DNA of 64,000 nucleotides from Curtobacterium sp. MCBD17_032 (GCF_003234855.1 NZ_QKTO01000013.1:1-64000), one strand, 5' to 3'; counted from the first letter of the stretch, positions 19,271-32,353 are shown. The notes: a model not told the origin generated them from the sequence alone. Translations and numbers: made by a program.

Positions 19271-20353
19271 GTGTTCGAGTCGGTGGCCGGGCTGCTGGCG
19301 GAACACGAGGAACTGACGCAGCAGCTGTCGGACCCCGCGCTCCACGCCGACGCAGCCCGGGCGAAGAAGGTCAACCGGCGGTACGCCGAGCTGAGCCAGA
19401 TCAAGGCCGCGTACGAGGGCTGGCAGGCGGCGGGGGACGACCTGGCCGCCGCCCGCGAGCTCGCGCGCGAGGACGAGGCGTTCGCGGACGAGGTCCCCGG
19501 GCTCGAGGAGCAGCTCGCGGAGCGCCAGGAGCGTCTCCGTCGTCTCCTCATCCCGCGCGACCCGGACGACGGTCGTGACGTCATCATGGAGATCAAGGGC
19601 GGCGAGGGCGGCGAGGAGTCCGCGCTGTTCGCGGCCGACCTGCTCCGCATGTACTCGCACTACGCCGAGGGCAAGGGCTGGAAGGTCGAGATGCTCGAGC
19701 GCACCGAGTCCGACCTCGGTGGCTACAAGGACGTGCAGGTCGCGATCAAGTCGAACGCGACCGACCCGTCGCAGGGCGTGTGGGCACACCTCAAGTACGA
19801 GGGTGGTGTGCACCGCGTCCAGCGCGTCCCGGCGACCGAGTCGCAGGGGCGCATCCACACGTCGACGACCGGCGTGCTCGTCTTCCCCGAGGTGGACGAG
19901 CCGGAGGAGGTCGAGATCAACCAGAACGACCTGAAGATCGACGTGTACCGCTCCTCCGGTCCCGGCGGGCAGTCGGTGAACACCACCGACTCCGCTGTCC
20001 GCATCACGCACCTCCCGACGGGGATCACGGTCGCGATGCAGAACGAGAAGTCGCAGCTGCAGAACCGCGAGGCCGGCATGCGCGTCCTGCGGGCCCGCAT
20101 CCTCGCGCGCCAGCAGGAGGAGCGCGACGCGATCGCATCCGACGCCCGCAAGTCGCAGATCCGCGGGATGGACCGTTCGGAGCGCATCCGGACGTACAAC
20201 TTCCCGGAGAACCGGATCGCGGACCACCGAACCGGCTACAAGGCGTACGACCTCGACCGTGTCATGAACGGCGCACTCGAACCGGTCGTGCAGTCCGCCA
20301 TCCAGGCCGACGAAGAGGCGCGCCTGGCCGCCCTCGGCGACCAGGACGCCTGA
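19271..20353 (+). CDS. prfA: Peptide chain release factor 1
   Basis: Recognises UAA and UAG stop codons. 360 residues. It has the tripeptide anticodon PAT (RVPATESQG), which marks RF1 rather than RF2, and the peptidyl-hydrolysis motif GPGGQSVN (Gly232-Gly233-Gln234). The GTG start is 3 nt after the rho stop. rho-prfA-prmC is a classic order. Confidence 0.97.
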   Translation: MFESVAGLLAEHEELTQQLSDPALHADAARAKKVNRRYAELSQIKAAYEGWQAAGDDLAAARELAREDEAFADEVPGLEEQLAERQERLRRLLIPRDPDDGRDVIMEIKGGEGGEESALFAADLLRMYSHYAEGKGWKVEMLERTESDLGGYKDVQVAIKSNATDPSQGVWAHLKYEGGVHRVQRVPATESQGRIHTSTTGVLVFPEVDEPEEVEINQNDLKIDVYRSSGPGGQSVNTTDSAVRITHLPTGITVAMQNEKSQLQNREAGMRVLRARILARQQEERDAIASDARKSQIRGMDRSERIRTYNFPENRIADHRTGYKAYDLDRVMNGALEPVVQSAIQADEEARLAALGDQDA

Positions 20354-20358
20354 TCGGC

Positions 20359-21255
20359 GTGTCCGGCCGGGAGGCCCGCCCCACCTCGGGTCCCCGGCCC
20401 GCGTTCACCGCCGACCGGCTCCTGCGCGAAGCGGCAGCAGCCCTGGCCGCGGCCGGCGTCCCGACACCGCAGGTCGACGCGGAACTCCTGCTCGCCTGGG
20501 CGACGGACACCTCGCGGGGTGCCGTACAGGCGCGTGCGATGACCGGGGGAGCGATCGCCGAGGGACACGTCGAGCGCTTCCGGCACGCGGTCGCCCGCCG
20601 CGTCACCCGTGAACCGCTGCAACACGTCACCGGTGAGGCGCACTTCCGCACGCTCACCCTGTCGGTCGGCCCGGGCGTGTTCGTCCCGCGGCCGGAGACC
20701 GAGTCGGTCGTCCAGTTCGGCATCGACGCGCTCCGGTCGACCGCGGTGCCCGAGCCGATCGCCGTCGACCTCGGGGCCGGGAGCGGTGCGATCGCCATCG
20801 CGATGGACACCGAGGTGCCGAACGCCGTGGTGTACGCGGTCGAACGCTCGCCCGAGGCCCTGCCGTGGACGCGTCGCAACGTGGACGCCCACGGCGGGAC
20901 GGTGCACCTCGTCGAGGGCGACCTCGCCGACGCGCTGCCGGAGCTCGACGGCCGGGTGTCGGTCGTCGTGTCGAACCCGCCGTACGTGCCCGACGACGCG
21001 GTCCCGATCGACCCCGAGGTCCGCGACCACGACCCGGCGCTCGCGCTGTACGGCGGACCGGACGGGCTCGACGCCGTGCGGGCCCTGACCGAGACCGCGT
21101 GGCGCCTGCTCGTGCCCGGCGGACTGCTCGTCGTCGAGCACGCCGAGCAGCAGGGTGCCGGCGTCCGCGCGGTGCTCGCCGCCCGGGGCTTCCGGTCCCC
21201 GGAGACGCACGTCGACCTCACCGGACGCGACCGCACGACCACCGCGACGCGCTGA
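20359..21255 (+). CDS. prmC: Release factor glutamine methyltransferase
   Basis: N5-methylates the glutamine of the GGQ motif of release factors. 298 residues. SAM-binding VDLGAGSGAIAI and the catalytic SNPPY signature are present. The GTG lies 5 nt after the prfA stop, immediately next to its substrate gene. It is the last gene of the forward run; a GGGACGGGCCTCCC palindrome at 21263-21276 follows and may help termination. Confidence 0.95.
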   Translation: MSGREARPTSGPRPAFTADRLLREAAAALAAAGVPTPQVDAELLLAWATDTSRGAVQARAMTGGAIAEGHVERFRHAVARRVTREPLQHVTGEAHFRTLTLSVGPGVFVPRPETESVVQFGIDALRSTAVPEPIAVDLGAGSGAIAIAMDTEVPNAVVYAVERSPEALPWTRRNVDAHGGTVHLVEGDLADALPELDGRVSVVVSNPPYVPDDAVPIDPEVRDHDPALALYGGPDGLDAVRALTETAWRLLVPGGLLVVEHAEQQGAGVRAVLAARGFRSPETHVDLTGRDRTTTATR

Positions 21256-21320
21256 CCCGGCCGGGACGGGCCTCCCCACCGGCACGTTCCGTCGCCGCTG
21301 ACGAATCAGCCGGGAACCGG

Positions 21321-21366
21321 CGGCGTGGGCGCAGGCCGGACGGCGTGGGCGCAGGCCGGACGGCGT
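21321..21366. repeat. 20-bp perfect tandem repeat in a convergent intergenic region
   Basis: CGGCGTGGGCGCAGGCCGGA occurs twice in a row (21321-21340, 21341-21360) and is followed by the first six bases of a third copy. It ends one base before the minus-strand HAD stop codon. Confidence 0.85.
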
Positions 21367-22014
21367 CTACGCGACCGGCGCGGTCTCGTGGGCCGCGACG
21401 AACGTCCGCACCGCGCCCCGCAGGTCGGTGTCGTGCTCGACGAGCACGGCGGTGATGCCGACGCTGCGTGCCCCGGCGACGTTCTCGGGCATGTCGTCGG
21501 CGAAGAAGGTGCGCTCGGCCGGGACACCGTGGTGGGCGAGCACGCGCCGGAACACCTCCGGGTCGGGCTTCCGCGCCCCGAACGCGCTCGTGGTGTCCAG
21601 GTGCTCCTCGAACAGCGGGGGCAGGGAGGGGGCCCATGCGTGCAGCCACCGCCCGGCGAGCGGGCCGTTGTTGGTGAGCAGCGCGACCCGACCGTGCTGC
21701 TTCGCGATCCGCACCGCCTCCACCCGGTCCGGTAGCTCGGTCATCGCCGCACCGCGGATGCGAGCCCACTCCGCCTCGGGGACCGGGCACCCCATGGCCT
21801 CCTCGAAGGCGGCGAGGTAGGCGTCCGCGTCCGCGTAGTGCCCGGCCTCGGCCCGCTGCTCGTTCCCGGTGTCCCACCAGCGGCGGCGCAGTTCGGTGAA
21901 GTCGTGCCCGGTGAGTTCGGTCAGCCCGGCCATCCGGGTCGACCAGTCGTAGCGGACGAGGACGTCGTCCATGTCGAAGAGGAACAGGAGTGGGGGCGCG
22001 GGCGTCTCGTTCAC
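21367..22014 (-). CDS. HAD-family hydrolase
   Basis: Probable phosphatase of the haloacid-dehalogenase superfamily. 215 residues from the GTG at 22014. Motif I FDMDDVLVRYD supplies the two catalytic aspartates, motif II is LLTNNGP, the motif III lysine is in GARKPDPEVF, and motif IV is FFADDMPEN. The cap between motifs I and II is helical, as in HAD-IA enzymes. The substrate is unknown. It is divergent from tsaC with only 37 bp between starts; upstream in-frame codons lie inside tsaC and were rejected. Confidence 0.85.
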   Translation of the reverse strand: MNETPAPPLLFLFDMDDVLVRYDWSTRMAGLTELTGHDFTELRRRWWDTGNEQRAEAGHYADADAYLAAFEEAMGCPVPEAEWARIRGAAMTELPDRVEAVRIAKQHGRVALLTNNGPLAGRWLHAWAPSLPPLFEEHLDTTSAFGARKPDPEVFRRVLAHHGVPAERTFFADDMPENVAGARSVGITAVLVEHDTDLRGAVRTFVAAHETAPVA

Positions 22015-22035
22015 GATGCCTCTATCCTCGCGCAC

Positions 22036-22041
22036 TATCAT
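22036..22041 (+). promoter_or_regulatory. Possible -10 hexamer TATCAT for the tsaC-wecA-atpI run
   Basis: TATCAT ends 10 nt before the ATG at 22052 in a 37-bp divergent spacer with no Shine-Dalgarno, consistent with a nearly leaderless transcript. Confidence 0.4.
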
Positions 22042-22051
22042 CGTGCAGGTC

Positions 22052-22726
22052 ATGGCTTCCCGATACGACTGTTCCGACCCCGACGGGCTCCTGACCGGCA
22101 TGCGGCTCGCACGGACCGCCCTCGGTCGGGGCGAACTCGTCGTCGTGCCCACCGACACCGTCTACGGCGTCGCGGCGGACGCGTTCAGCGCCTCGGCCGT
22201 GCAGCGCCTGCTCGACGCGAAGGGCCGGACGCGGCAGTCCCCGCCGCCGGTGCTCATCCCGGGCGTCGCGACGCTCGACGCCCTCGCGAGCGAGGTCCCC
22301 GAGCCCGTCCGCCAGCTCGTCGACGCGTTCTGGCCCGGTGGTCTCACGGTGATCCTCCGTGCGCAGCCGTCGCTCGACTGGGACCTCGGGGAGACCCGGG
22401 GGACCGTCGCGCTCCGGATGCCGGACTCGCGGATCGCGCTCGAGCTGCTGCGTGAGGTCGGTCCGCTCGCGGTGTCCTCGGCGAACTCGACCGGGGACCC
22501 GGCCGCGATGGACGTCGACGACGCCGAGCGCATGCTGGGCGACAGCGTCGCGGTGTACCTCGACGGCGGAGCGCTGGCGCCGCACGACGGCGCCGCGGCG
22601 TCGACCGGCTCGACCATCGTGGACGCGACCGGCCTGTCCGCGGGGGAGGGCATCCGCATCGTCCGGCACGGTGTGATCCCGGACGACGAGATCAGACGGG
22701 TCGTCGGGGACGACCTCGTCCGGTGA
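22052..22726 (+). CDS. L-threonylcarbamoyladenylate synthase (Sua5/YciO/YrdC family)
   Basis: Makes threonylcarbamoyl-AMP for the t6A37 modification of ANN-decoding tRNAs. 224 residues. The YrdC core is clear: VVPTDTVYGVAADAF near the start, DAKGRTRQSPPPVLI, FWPGGLTVIL and VSSANSTGDPA. No C-terminal Sua5 extension. The stop overlaps the next gene (GTGA at 22723-22726). The neighbouring prmC is commonly close to this gene in bacteria. Confidence 0.92.
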   Translation: MASRYDCSDPDGLLTGMRLARTALGRGELVVVPTDTVYGVAADAFSASAVQRLLDAKGRTRQSPPPVLIPGVATLDALASEVPEPVRQLVDAFWPGGLTVILRAQPSLDWDLGETRGTVALRMPDSRIALELLREVGPLAVSSANSTGDPAAMDVDDAERMLGDSVAVYLDGGALAPHDGAAASTGSTIVDATGLSAGEGIRIVRHGVIPDDEIRRVVGDDLVR

Positions 22727-23970
22727 AGTTCTACCTGCTCGCGGGGGTCATCTCGGCGGTCGTGAGCTTCCTCGTCAGCTGGCTCGTGTGGAAGCTCGGG
22801 ATCAAGTACAAGTGGTACCCGAAGGTCCGTGAGCGGGACGTGCACCGGACGCCGACGCCGCGCCTCGGTGGGATCGCGATGTTCCTCGGCGTGATCGTCT
22901 CGCTGCTCTGTGCGTGGTTCCTCTTCCCGGTGATCGCGGGACAGGACTACTTCCGGCTCGTCTTCGGCGAGCCGGGCCGGGTGATCGCCGTCCTGGCCGG
23001 TGCGACCATCATCGTCGTGCTCGGCGTCGCGGACGACATCTGGGACCTCGACTGGATGACGAAGCTCGCGGGGCAGATCATCGCCGCCGGCATCCTCGCC
23101 TGGCAGGGCGTCGCGATCGTCTCGCTGCCGATCGGCAACACCCTCGGGGTCGGCTCGTCGTACATGAGCCTCATCTTCACGGTGCTCGCGGTCGTGCTCG
23201 TGATGAACGCCGTGAACTTCATCGACGGACTCGACGGACTGGTGGCCGGCGTCGCGATCATCGCCGGCGGGGTCTTCTTCCTGTACACGTTCTTCATCAA
23301 CCGCGTCGTCGTCGAGACGGAGTTCTTCTTCAACCTGCCGTCGTTGCTCACCGCGGTGCTGGTCGGGGCCTGTGCCGGGTTCCTCGTGCTCAACTGGCAC
23401 CCCGCGAAGCTCTTCATGGGAGACGCAGGAGCCCTGCTCGTCGGCTTCCTCATGGCGACGAGCGCGGTGTCGATCACGGGCAACATCGACCCGGCCGCCG
23501 TGCGCACCCGGACCGACCTGCTGCCGGCGTTCATCCCGATCCTGCTGCCCTTCGCGATCCTCGTCGTGCCGATCCTCGACTTCGGCCTGGCCGTGATCCG
23601 TCGGGTGAGCGCCGGGAAGTCCCCGTTCTCGGCGGACCGGAAGCACCTGCACCACCGGTTGCTCGACATGGGGCACTCGCACTTCCACGCGGTGCTCATC
23701 TTCTACGCGTGGACGGCAGTGGTCGCCTTCGGCTGTCTGCTCTTCCTCTTCGTCAACTGGTGGTGGGTCGCCGCCTTCGTCGCGGTCGGCTTCACGGTGT
23801 GTGCCATCGTGACGTTCGCCCCACTCGGTCGGAAGCGCGTCGAGATCGCGGCGCAGACCACCGCGTCCGCCGGCGCACCGTTCGACGCCAGCTACGACCC
23901 GCTCGACCGCGCCGCCGCGGTCCGTGACACCCGACCCCGCCCCCGCTCGACCTCTGGAGACCCCTCGTGA
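22723..23970 (+). CDS. WecA/MraY-like undecaprenyl-phosphate sugar-1-phosphate transferase
   Basis: Polytopic membrane enzyme (about 10-11 helices) that transfers a sugar-1-phosphate, most likely GlcNAc-1-P, from a UDP-sugar to a polyprenyl phosphate. This starts wall polysaccharide or teichoic-acid-like polymers. 415 residues. Family signatures: GVADDIWDLDW (Asp-Asp pair), NFIDGLDGL, GDAGALLVGF and the C-terminal histidine motif HLHHRLLDMGHSH. The last 50 residues form a cytoplasmic Pro/Arg-rich tail. Start and stop both overlap neighbours by 4 bp (GTGA), so translation is probably coupled with tsaC and the AtpI-like gene. Confidence 0.92.
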   Translation: MKFYLLAGVISAVVSFLVSWLVWKLGIKYKWYPKVRERDVHRTPTPRLGGIAMFLGVIVSLLCAWFLFPVIAGQDYFRLVFGEPGRVIAVLAGATIIVVLGVADDIWDLDWMTKLAGQIIAAGILAWQGVAIVSLPIGNTLGVGSSYMSLIFTVLAVVLVMNAVNFIDGLDGLVAGVAIIAGGVFFLYTFFINRVVVETEFFFNLPSLLTAVLVGACAGFLVLNWHPAKLFMGDAGALLVGFLMATSAVSITGNIDPAAVRTRTDLLPAFIPILLPFAILVVPILDFGLAVIRRVSAGKSPFSADRKHLHHRLLDMGHSHFHAVLIFYAWTAVVAFGCLLFLFVNWWWVAAFVAVGFTVCAIVTFAPLGRKRVEIAAQTTASAGAPFDASYDPLDRAAAVRDTRPRPRSTSGDPS

Positions 23971-24446
23971 CCGCACCGAACGCGCTCGACCACGTCCGGC
24001 CGGTGTTCCGCCGCATCCTCGTGCAGGGTGCCGGCCTCGCCGCCGCGCTCGCCCTCGTCGGCGGTGTCGTCGGGTGGTTCGTCGCCGGCGGCCCGGGGCT
24101 CACCGGTGGCCTCATCGGCGCCGTGATGAGCGTCGTCTTCTGCGGGCTGACCGCGGTGAGCGTGCTCCTCGCGATCCGGTTCTCGGGCGGTCAGATGGTC
24201 TCCGGCGCGTTCTTCGGCACGATCATGGGCACGTTCCTGGTCAAGTTCGTGCTCTTCATCGTCGTGCTCGTCGCGCTCAAGGACCGGGACTGGGTGGACA
24301 CCCCGGTGCTCGCCGTCGCCATCATCGTCGGGGTCATCGGGTCGCTCGTGATCGACGTCACGGTCATCGCACGGTCCCGGGTCCCGATCGGGGTGTCCCT
24401 CCCCGGAGACCGGACGGACGCTGGGGATCGCGACCCGGCTGCCTGA
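23967..24446 (+). CDS. AtpI-like small membrane protein
   Basis: 159 residues with four predicted membrane helices (about 20-42, 46-70, 78-102, 112-132). The position directly before atpB is that of the AtpI/Atp-assembly helper in many actinobacteria; sequence similarity within that group is low, so the name rests mainly on position and topology. The GTG overlaps the stop of the sugar transferase gene (GTGA). Confidence 0.7.
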   Translation: MTAPNALDHVRPVFRRILVQGAGLAAALALVGGVVGWFVAGGPGLTGGLIGAVMSVVFCGLTAVSVLLAIRFSGGQMVSGAFFGTIMGTFLVKFVLFIVVLVALKDRDWVDTPVLAVAIIVGVIGSLVIDVTVIARSRVPIGVSLPGDRTDAGDRDPAA

Positions 24447-24472
24447 GAGCCCGAGAAGGCGCACACACCTGA

Positions 24473-24478
24473 TACGCT
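24473..24478 (+). promoter_or_regulatory. -10 hexamer TACGCT, likely promoter of the atp operon
   Basis: TACGCT lies about 100 nt before atpB in the 131-bp spacer after the AtpI-like gene. The spacer has no long hairpin, so read-through from upstream is also possible. Confidence 0.35.
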
Positions 24479-24577
24479 TCTGGAGCCCGCTGCCGGAGCA
24501 CGAGCTCGGACGGGCAAGCCTCCACTTCAGTCCACCTCCGCGTGCCATGCGTGCGCGCCCCGACACAGGAGACAGCG

Positions 24578-25709
<1,132 letters not shown>

Positions 25710-25718
25710 GGTCCCTCG

Positions 25719-26282
25719 ATGCAGAACGCACTCATCATCGCGGCGGAGGAGACCCACAATCCGCTGATCCCACCGGTGTACGACATCGTGTGGTCCGCGG
25801 TGGCCTTCGTCATCATCTTCATCGTGATGTGGCGTGTCGTCACGCCGCGCATCACGAAGATGCTCGATGAGCGCACCGAGGCCATCGAGGGCGGCATCAA
25901 GAAGGCCGAAGCCGCCCAGCAACAGGCCGCAGCTGCGCTCGACGAGTACAACAAGCAGCTGGCGGACGCACGTGCCGAGGCATCGCGCATCCGTGAGCAG
26001 GCCCGTGCCGACGCCACCGCGATCGGCAACGAGGTCCGCGAGCAGGCCACGGCCGATGCCGCACGCATCACCGCGAACGCCCAGGCGCAGATCGAGGCCG
26101 AGCGCCAGAGCGCGCTCCAGTCGCTCCGCACCGAGGTCGGCACGCTCGCGCTCGACCTCGCGTCGGGTGTCATCGGCGAGTCCCTCCGGGACGACGCCAA
26201 GGCGACCGCCGTCGTCGACCGCTTCCTCGCCGACCTCGAGTCGTCGAAGGGCGCCCAGGCGGCTGCCGGAACGGAGCACTGA
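25719..26282 (+). CDS. atpF: F0F1 ATP synthase subunit b
   Basis: Peripheral stalk. 187 residues: one N-terminal membrane helix (about 22-42, IVWSAVAFVIIFIVMWRVV), then a long charged coiled coil rich in Ala, Glu, Gln and Arg. A single b gene is present, and there is no b-delta fusion of the mycobacterial kind. atpH starts 2 nt after its stop. Confidence 0.96.
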   Translation: MQNALIIAAEETHNPLIPPVYDIVWSAVAFVIIFIVMWRVVTPRITKMLDERTEAIEGGIKKAEAAQQQAAAALDEYNKQLADARAEASRIREQARADATAIGNEVREQATADAARITANAQAQIEAERQSALQSLRTEVGTLALDLASGVIGESLRDDAKATAVVDRFLADLESSKGAQAAAGTEH

Positions 26283-26284
26283 GC

Positions 26285-27079
26285 ATGCGTAGCGCCACCC
26301 GCGAAGCGATGTCGTCCACCCGGGCGGCACTCGCAGACCTCGGCGGCGCCGTCGACCTGAACGTCGGGACGGAGATCTTCGCCGCAGGGCGGGCGATCGC
26401 GCGTGCGCCGCAGCTGCTCAACCTGCTCGCGGACCCGACCGCCGACCCCGCCGGCAAGAAGGTCCTCATCGACCGCGTCTTCGCCGGGCAGAGCGACGCC
26501 TCACGCGCCGTGCTGAGCGCGGTCGCGGGATCGCGCTGGTCCTCCCAGGGGGACCTGCTCGCCGGCATCGAGGACGCGGCCGTCCGGGCCGTGGCAGCGA
26601 CGGCGGACCAGTCGACCTCGATCGAGGCCGAACTGTTCGCCTTCGAGACCGCGGTCCGCTCGGACGCCGGCCTCGAGCTCGCGCTCGGGACCAAGCTCGG
26701 CAGCGCCGACCAGAAGGGCTCGCTCGCCGAGCGCCTGCTGGGCGGCAAGGTCTCCGCGCAGACCATCACGATCGTGTCGAACCTCGTGCAGCAGCCCCGT
26801 GGCCGTCGCATCGGTGAGATCGTCCGTGACGCCTCGCGGATCGTCGCCGACCAGGCGGACAAGCTCGTCGCCACGGTCATCACGGCGACGCCGCTGTCCG
26901 ACGAGCAGGCGGCTCGCGTCGCCCGCGGCATCGGTGAGCGGTACGGCCGGGACATCAGCGTCAACCAGGTCGTCGACCCCACCGTCCTCGGCGGGGTCCG
27001 GGTGCAGGTCGGCGGCGACGTCATCGACGGCACCGTCGCGTCCCGACTCGCCGACCTCCGTCTCCAGCTCGCACGCTGA
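26285..27079 (+). CDS. atpH: F0F1 ATP synthase subunit delta
   Basis: Joins the peripheral stalk to the F1 head. 264 residues, longer than the roughly 177 of the E. coli subunit. The extra length is an N-terminal helical region, usual in actinobacteria. The C-terminal part ends with [18 protein letters not shown] and the [17 protein letters not shown] signature of the family. Confidence 0.95.
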   Translation: MRSATREAMSSTRAALADLGGAVDLNVGTEIFAAGRAIARAPQLLNLLADPTADPAGKKVLIDRVFAGQSDASRAVLSAVAGSRWSSQGDLLAGIEDAAVRAVAATADQSTSIEAELFAFETAVRSDAGLELALGTKLGSADQKGSLAERLLGGKVSAQTITIVSNLVQQPRGRRIGEIVRDASRIVADQADKLVATVITATPLSDEQAARVARGIGERYGRDISVNQVVDPTVLGGVRVQVGGDVIDGTVASRLADLRLQLAR

Positions 27080-27186
27080 GCGTACGGTCGAAGACGCCCC
27101 ACCCAAGTCCACAACGGGAACTGTCGTCCGCGGCAGCATCACCCTCTCGGAGCCGAAGGGCCCCGGAAAACCACAAGGAAAATCCC

Positions 27187-28815
27187 ATGGCAGACATCAC
27201 CATCAGCCCCGATGAGATCCGTGATGCCCTGAAGGACTTCGTCTCGAACTACGAGCCGACGAAGGCCTCCACGGCCGAGGTCGGGCACGTCACCGACGCC
27301 GGTGACGGAATCGCCCACGTCGAAGGCCTCCCCGGCGTCATGGCCAACGAGCTCATCCGCTTCGCGGACGGCACGCTCGGCCTGGCGCAGAACCTGGACG
27401 AGGACGAGATCGGCGCGATCGTGCTCGGCGAGTTCGACGGCGTCGAGGAGGGCATGGAGGTCACCCGCACCGGCGAGGTCCTCTCCGCTCCCGTCGGCGA
27501 CGCGTTCCTCGGCCGCGTGGTCGACCCGCTCGGCGCCCCGATCGACGGTCTCGGCGAGATCGCCGCGGAAGGCCGCCGTGCCCTCGAGCTCCAGGCCCCG
27601 GGCGTCATGTCCCGCAAGTCGGTGCACGAGCCGCTCCAGACCGGCATCAAGGCCATCGACGCGATGATCCCCGTCGGCCGCGGTCAGCGTCAGCTGATCA
27701 TCGGCGACCGCCAGACCGGCAAGACGGCCATCGCGATCGACACGATCATCAACCAGAAGGCCAACTGGGAGTCGGGCGACGTCGACAAGCAGGTCCGCTG
27801 CATCTACGTCGCGATCGGCCAGAAGGGCTCCACGATCGCCTCCGTCAAGGGCGCGCTCGAGGACGCCGGTGCGATGGAGTACACCACCATCGTCGCGGCC
27901 CCGGCCTCCGACCCGGCCGGCTTCAAGTACCTCGCCCCGTACACCGGTTCGGCCATCGGCCAGCACTGGATGTACCAGGGCAAGCACGTCCTGATCATCT
28001 TCGACGACCTGTCCAAGCAGGCCGAGGCGTACCGAGCCGTGTCCCTCCTCCTCCGTCGTCCGCCGGGACGCGAGGCCTACCCGGGTGACGTCTTCTACCT
28101 GCACTCCCGTCTGCTGGAGCGTTGCGCGAAGCTGTCCGACGAGCTCGGCGCCGGTTCGATGACGGGCCTCCCGATCATCGAGACCAAGGCGAACGACGTC
28201 TCGGCGTACATCCCGACCAACGTGATCTCGATCACCGACGGCCAGATCTTCCTGCAGTCGGACCTGTTCAACGCGAACCAGCGTCCGGCGGTCGACGTGG
28301 GCATCTCGGTGTCCCGCGTCGGTGGTGACGCCCAGGTCAAGTCGATCAAGAAGGTCTCCGGCACGCTGAAGCTCGAGCTGGCCCAGTACCGCTCGCTCGA
28401 GGCCTTCGCGATGTTCGCGTCCGACCTCGACCAGGCGTCGCGCCGTCAGCTCGACCGTGGTGCGCGCCTGACCGAGCTGCTCAAGCAGCCGCAGTACTCG
28501 CCGTACCCCGTGGAGGAGCAGGTCGTCTCGATCTGGGCCGGCACGAACGGCAAGCTCGACGAGGTCCCTGTCTCCGACGTCCTGCGCTTCGAGGGCGAGC
28601 TCCTCGAGCACCTCCGCCGGAACTCGGACGTGCTGACGACCCTGCGCGAGACGAACCAGCTCAGCGACGAGACCGTCGCCGCGATGGAGCGCGAGATCGA
28701 CGCCTTCACCAAGGGCTTCCAGACCAGCGAGGGCAAGACCCTGGGCTCCGAGCAGGTCGAGTCCGCTTCGGCCGACGACGTCGACCAGGAGCAGATCGTC
28801 AAGGGTCGTCGCTAG
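27187..28815 (+). CDS. atpA: F0F1 ATP synthase subunit alpha
   Basis: Regulatory nucleotide-binding subunit of F1. 542 residues. Walker [12 protein letters not shown] (Lys179) and the ATP synthase alpha/beta signature are present. The ribosome binding site AAGGAAAA is 6 nt before the ATG. The 107-bp spacer after atpH is the longest inside the operon apart from the one between atpB and atpE. The TAG stop directly abuts the ATG of atpG. Confidence 0.98.
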   Translation: MADITISPDEIRDALKDFVSNYEPTKASTAEVGHVTDAGDGIAHVEGLPGVMANELIRFADGTLGLAQNLDEDEIGAIVLGEFDGVEEGMEVTRTGEVLSAPVGDAFLGRVVDPLGAPIDGLGEIAAEGRRALELQAPGVMSRKSVHEPLQTGIKAIDAMIPVGRGQRQLIIGDRQTGKTAIAIDTIINQKANWESGDVDKQVRCIYVAIGQKGSTIASVKGALEDAGAMEYTTIVAAPASDPAGFKYLAPYTGSAIGQHWMYQGKHVLIIFDDLSKQAEAYRAVSLLLRRPPGREAYPGDVFYLHSRLLERCAKLSDELGAGSMTGLPIIETKANDVSAYIPTNVISITDGQIFLQSDLFNANQRPAVDVGISVSRVGGDAQVKSIKKVSGTLKLELAQYRSLEAFAMFASDLDQASRRQLDRGARLTELLKQPQYSPYPVEEQVVSIWAGTNGKLDEVPVSDVLRFEGELLEHLRRNSDVLTTLRETNQLSDETVAAMEREIDAFTKGFQTSEGKTLGSEQVESASADDVDQEQIVKGRR

Positions 28816-31222
<2,407 letters not shown>

Positions 31223-31223
31223 G

Positions 31224-31487
31224 ATGGCGGGTCTCACCGTGAGTGTCGTCTCGGCTGACCGCGAGGTCTGGTCGGGCGACACCACCATGATCGTCGCACG
31301 CACGACGGAGGGCCAGATCGGCATCCTCGCGGGGCACGAGCCGATGCTCGCCACCCTCGCGCAGGGGCAGGTCCGCATCACGCGGGCCGACGGCTCGACC
31401 GTCGCGGTCGACGCGGAGGACGGCTTCCTCTCCGTCGAGCACGACACGGTCACGATCGTGGCGCGGCAGGCCGCGCTCGCGTCCTGA
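31224..31487 (+). CDS. atpC: F0F1 ATP synthase subunit epsilon, minimal form
   Basis: 87 residues, covering only the N-terminal beta-sandwich (MAGLTVSVVSADREVWSG to TIVARQAALAS). The C-terminal two-helix domain found in E. coli (138 aa) and Bacillus enzymes is absent. That domain mediates ATP-hydrolysis inhibition in those species. The ATG is 1 nt after the atpD stop. The frame stops cleanly and is followed at once by the next gene, so this looks like a real short form and not a truncation. Confidence 0.93.
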   Translation: MAGLTVSVVSADREVWSGDTTMIVARTTEGQIGILAGHEPMLATLAQGQVRITRADGSTVAVDAEDGFLSVEHDTVTIVARQAALAS

Positions 31488-31492
31488 CCGGA

Positions 31493-32254
31493 CTGACCGT
31501 CCTCCTCCCGCCGTCCGAGACGAAGCGGGAGGGCGGGGACCCGGAGCGCACCCTCGACCTGGGGGTGCTCTCCTTCCCGGAACTGGCCACAGAGCGGGCC
31601 GCGGTGATCACCGCGGCCCGCTCTGTCAGTTCCGACGAGTCCTCGGCACGGACGGCGTTGAAGCTCGGGCCGAAGTCCGTCTCCGAGCGCCTGCGGAACC
31701 TGGTGCTCGACGTGAGCCCGACACTGCCGGCCATCGACCGGTACACGGGTGTGCTGTACGACCCGTTGGCGTCCCTCGCGGCGGACCAGTCGACGCGCCG
31801 GTGGTGGGAGCAGCACGTGGTCGTGCAGTCCGCCATGTTCGGTCCGATCGGTGCGGGCGATCCGGTGCCCGCGTACCGGTTGTCCCACGACTCCAGGCTC
31901 CCCGGACTCCGTCTGGCCTCGCTCTGGCCCGGCGTGGCCTCAGGGGCGTTGGCGGAGCGGGGGGAGGGGCTGGTGCTCGATCTCCGGTCGGAGGGGTACC
32001 GCGCGCTCGGTCCGGTGGCGGGTGCCGTTCCGCTCCGTGTCGTCAGCGTGGGCGGTGACGGTCGACGCAAGGCCTTGAACCACTGGAACAAGACGGCGAA
32101 GGGGCGGCTCGTGTCCCTCCTCGGTCGGTCGGGTGCTTCCGTCTCGTCGATGCCGGACCTCGTGGCGTGGGCGCGCGACAACGGCGTGCTCGTCGAACGG
32201 GTGGACGACGGCTGGGACCTCGTCGCGGAGAGCCTCGGAGCCGGCGTGGTCTGA
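31493..32254 (+). CDS. yaaA: YaaA-family peroxide stress protein
   Basis: Member of the YaaA/DUF328 family; in E. coli YaaA limits intracellular iron under hydrogen peroxide stress. About 253 residues. The family N-terminus VLLPPSETKR and the later motif RKALNHWNKTAKGRLV are present. No ATG, GTG or TTG lies before the conserved LLPPSETK motif in this frame, so the start must be a CTG, at 31493 (TVLLPPSE) or 31484 overlapping the atpC stop. The GTG at 31565 would remove the conserved N-terminus. Translational coupling to atpC is likely. Confidence 0.85.
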   Translation: MTVLLPPSETKREGGDPERTLDLGVLSFPELATERAAVITAARSVSSDESSARTALKLGPKSVSERLRNLVLDVSPTLPAIDRYTGVLYDPLASLAADQSTRRWWEQHVVVQSAMFGPIGAGDPVPAYRLSHDSRLPGLRLASLWPGVASGALAERGEGLVLDLRSEGYRALGPVAGAVPLRVVSVGGDGRRKALNHWNKTAKGRLVSLLGRSGASVSSMPDLVAWARDNGVLVERVDDGWDLVAESLGAGVV

Positions 32255-32353
32255 GGGGGACCTCCTCTGCACAGGGCGGGTGGCGACGGCGGTCGTCCAC
32301 GGCATCTCGATCGGCCGTCGGCGTCGCACTCCGGTTGCGTGAGGCTGGGAGGC

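Noticed and set aside
31224..31487. atpC as a frameshifted or broken gene
   Set aside because: The beta-sandwich is intact, the stop is clean, and the next gene starts within a few bases with a conserved N-terminus in a different frame; no lost helical-domain sequence is visible.
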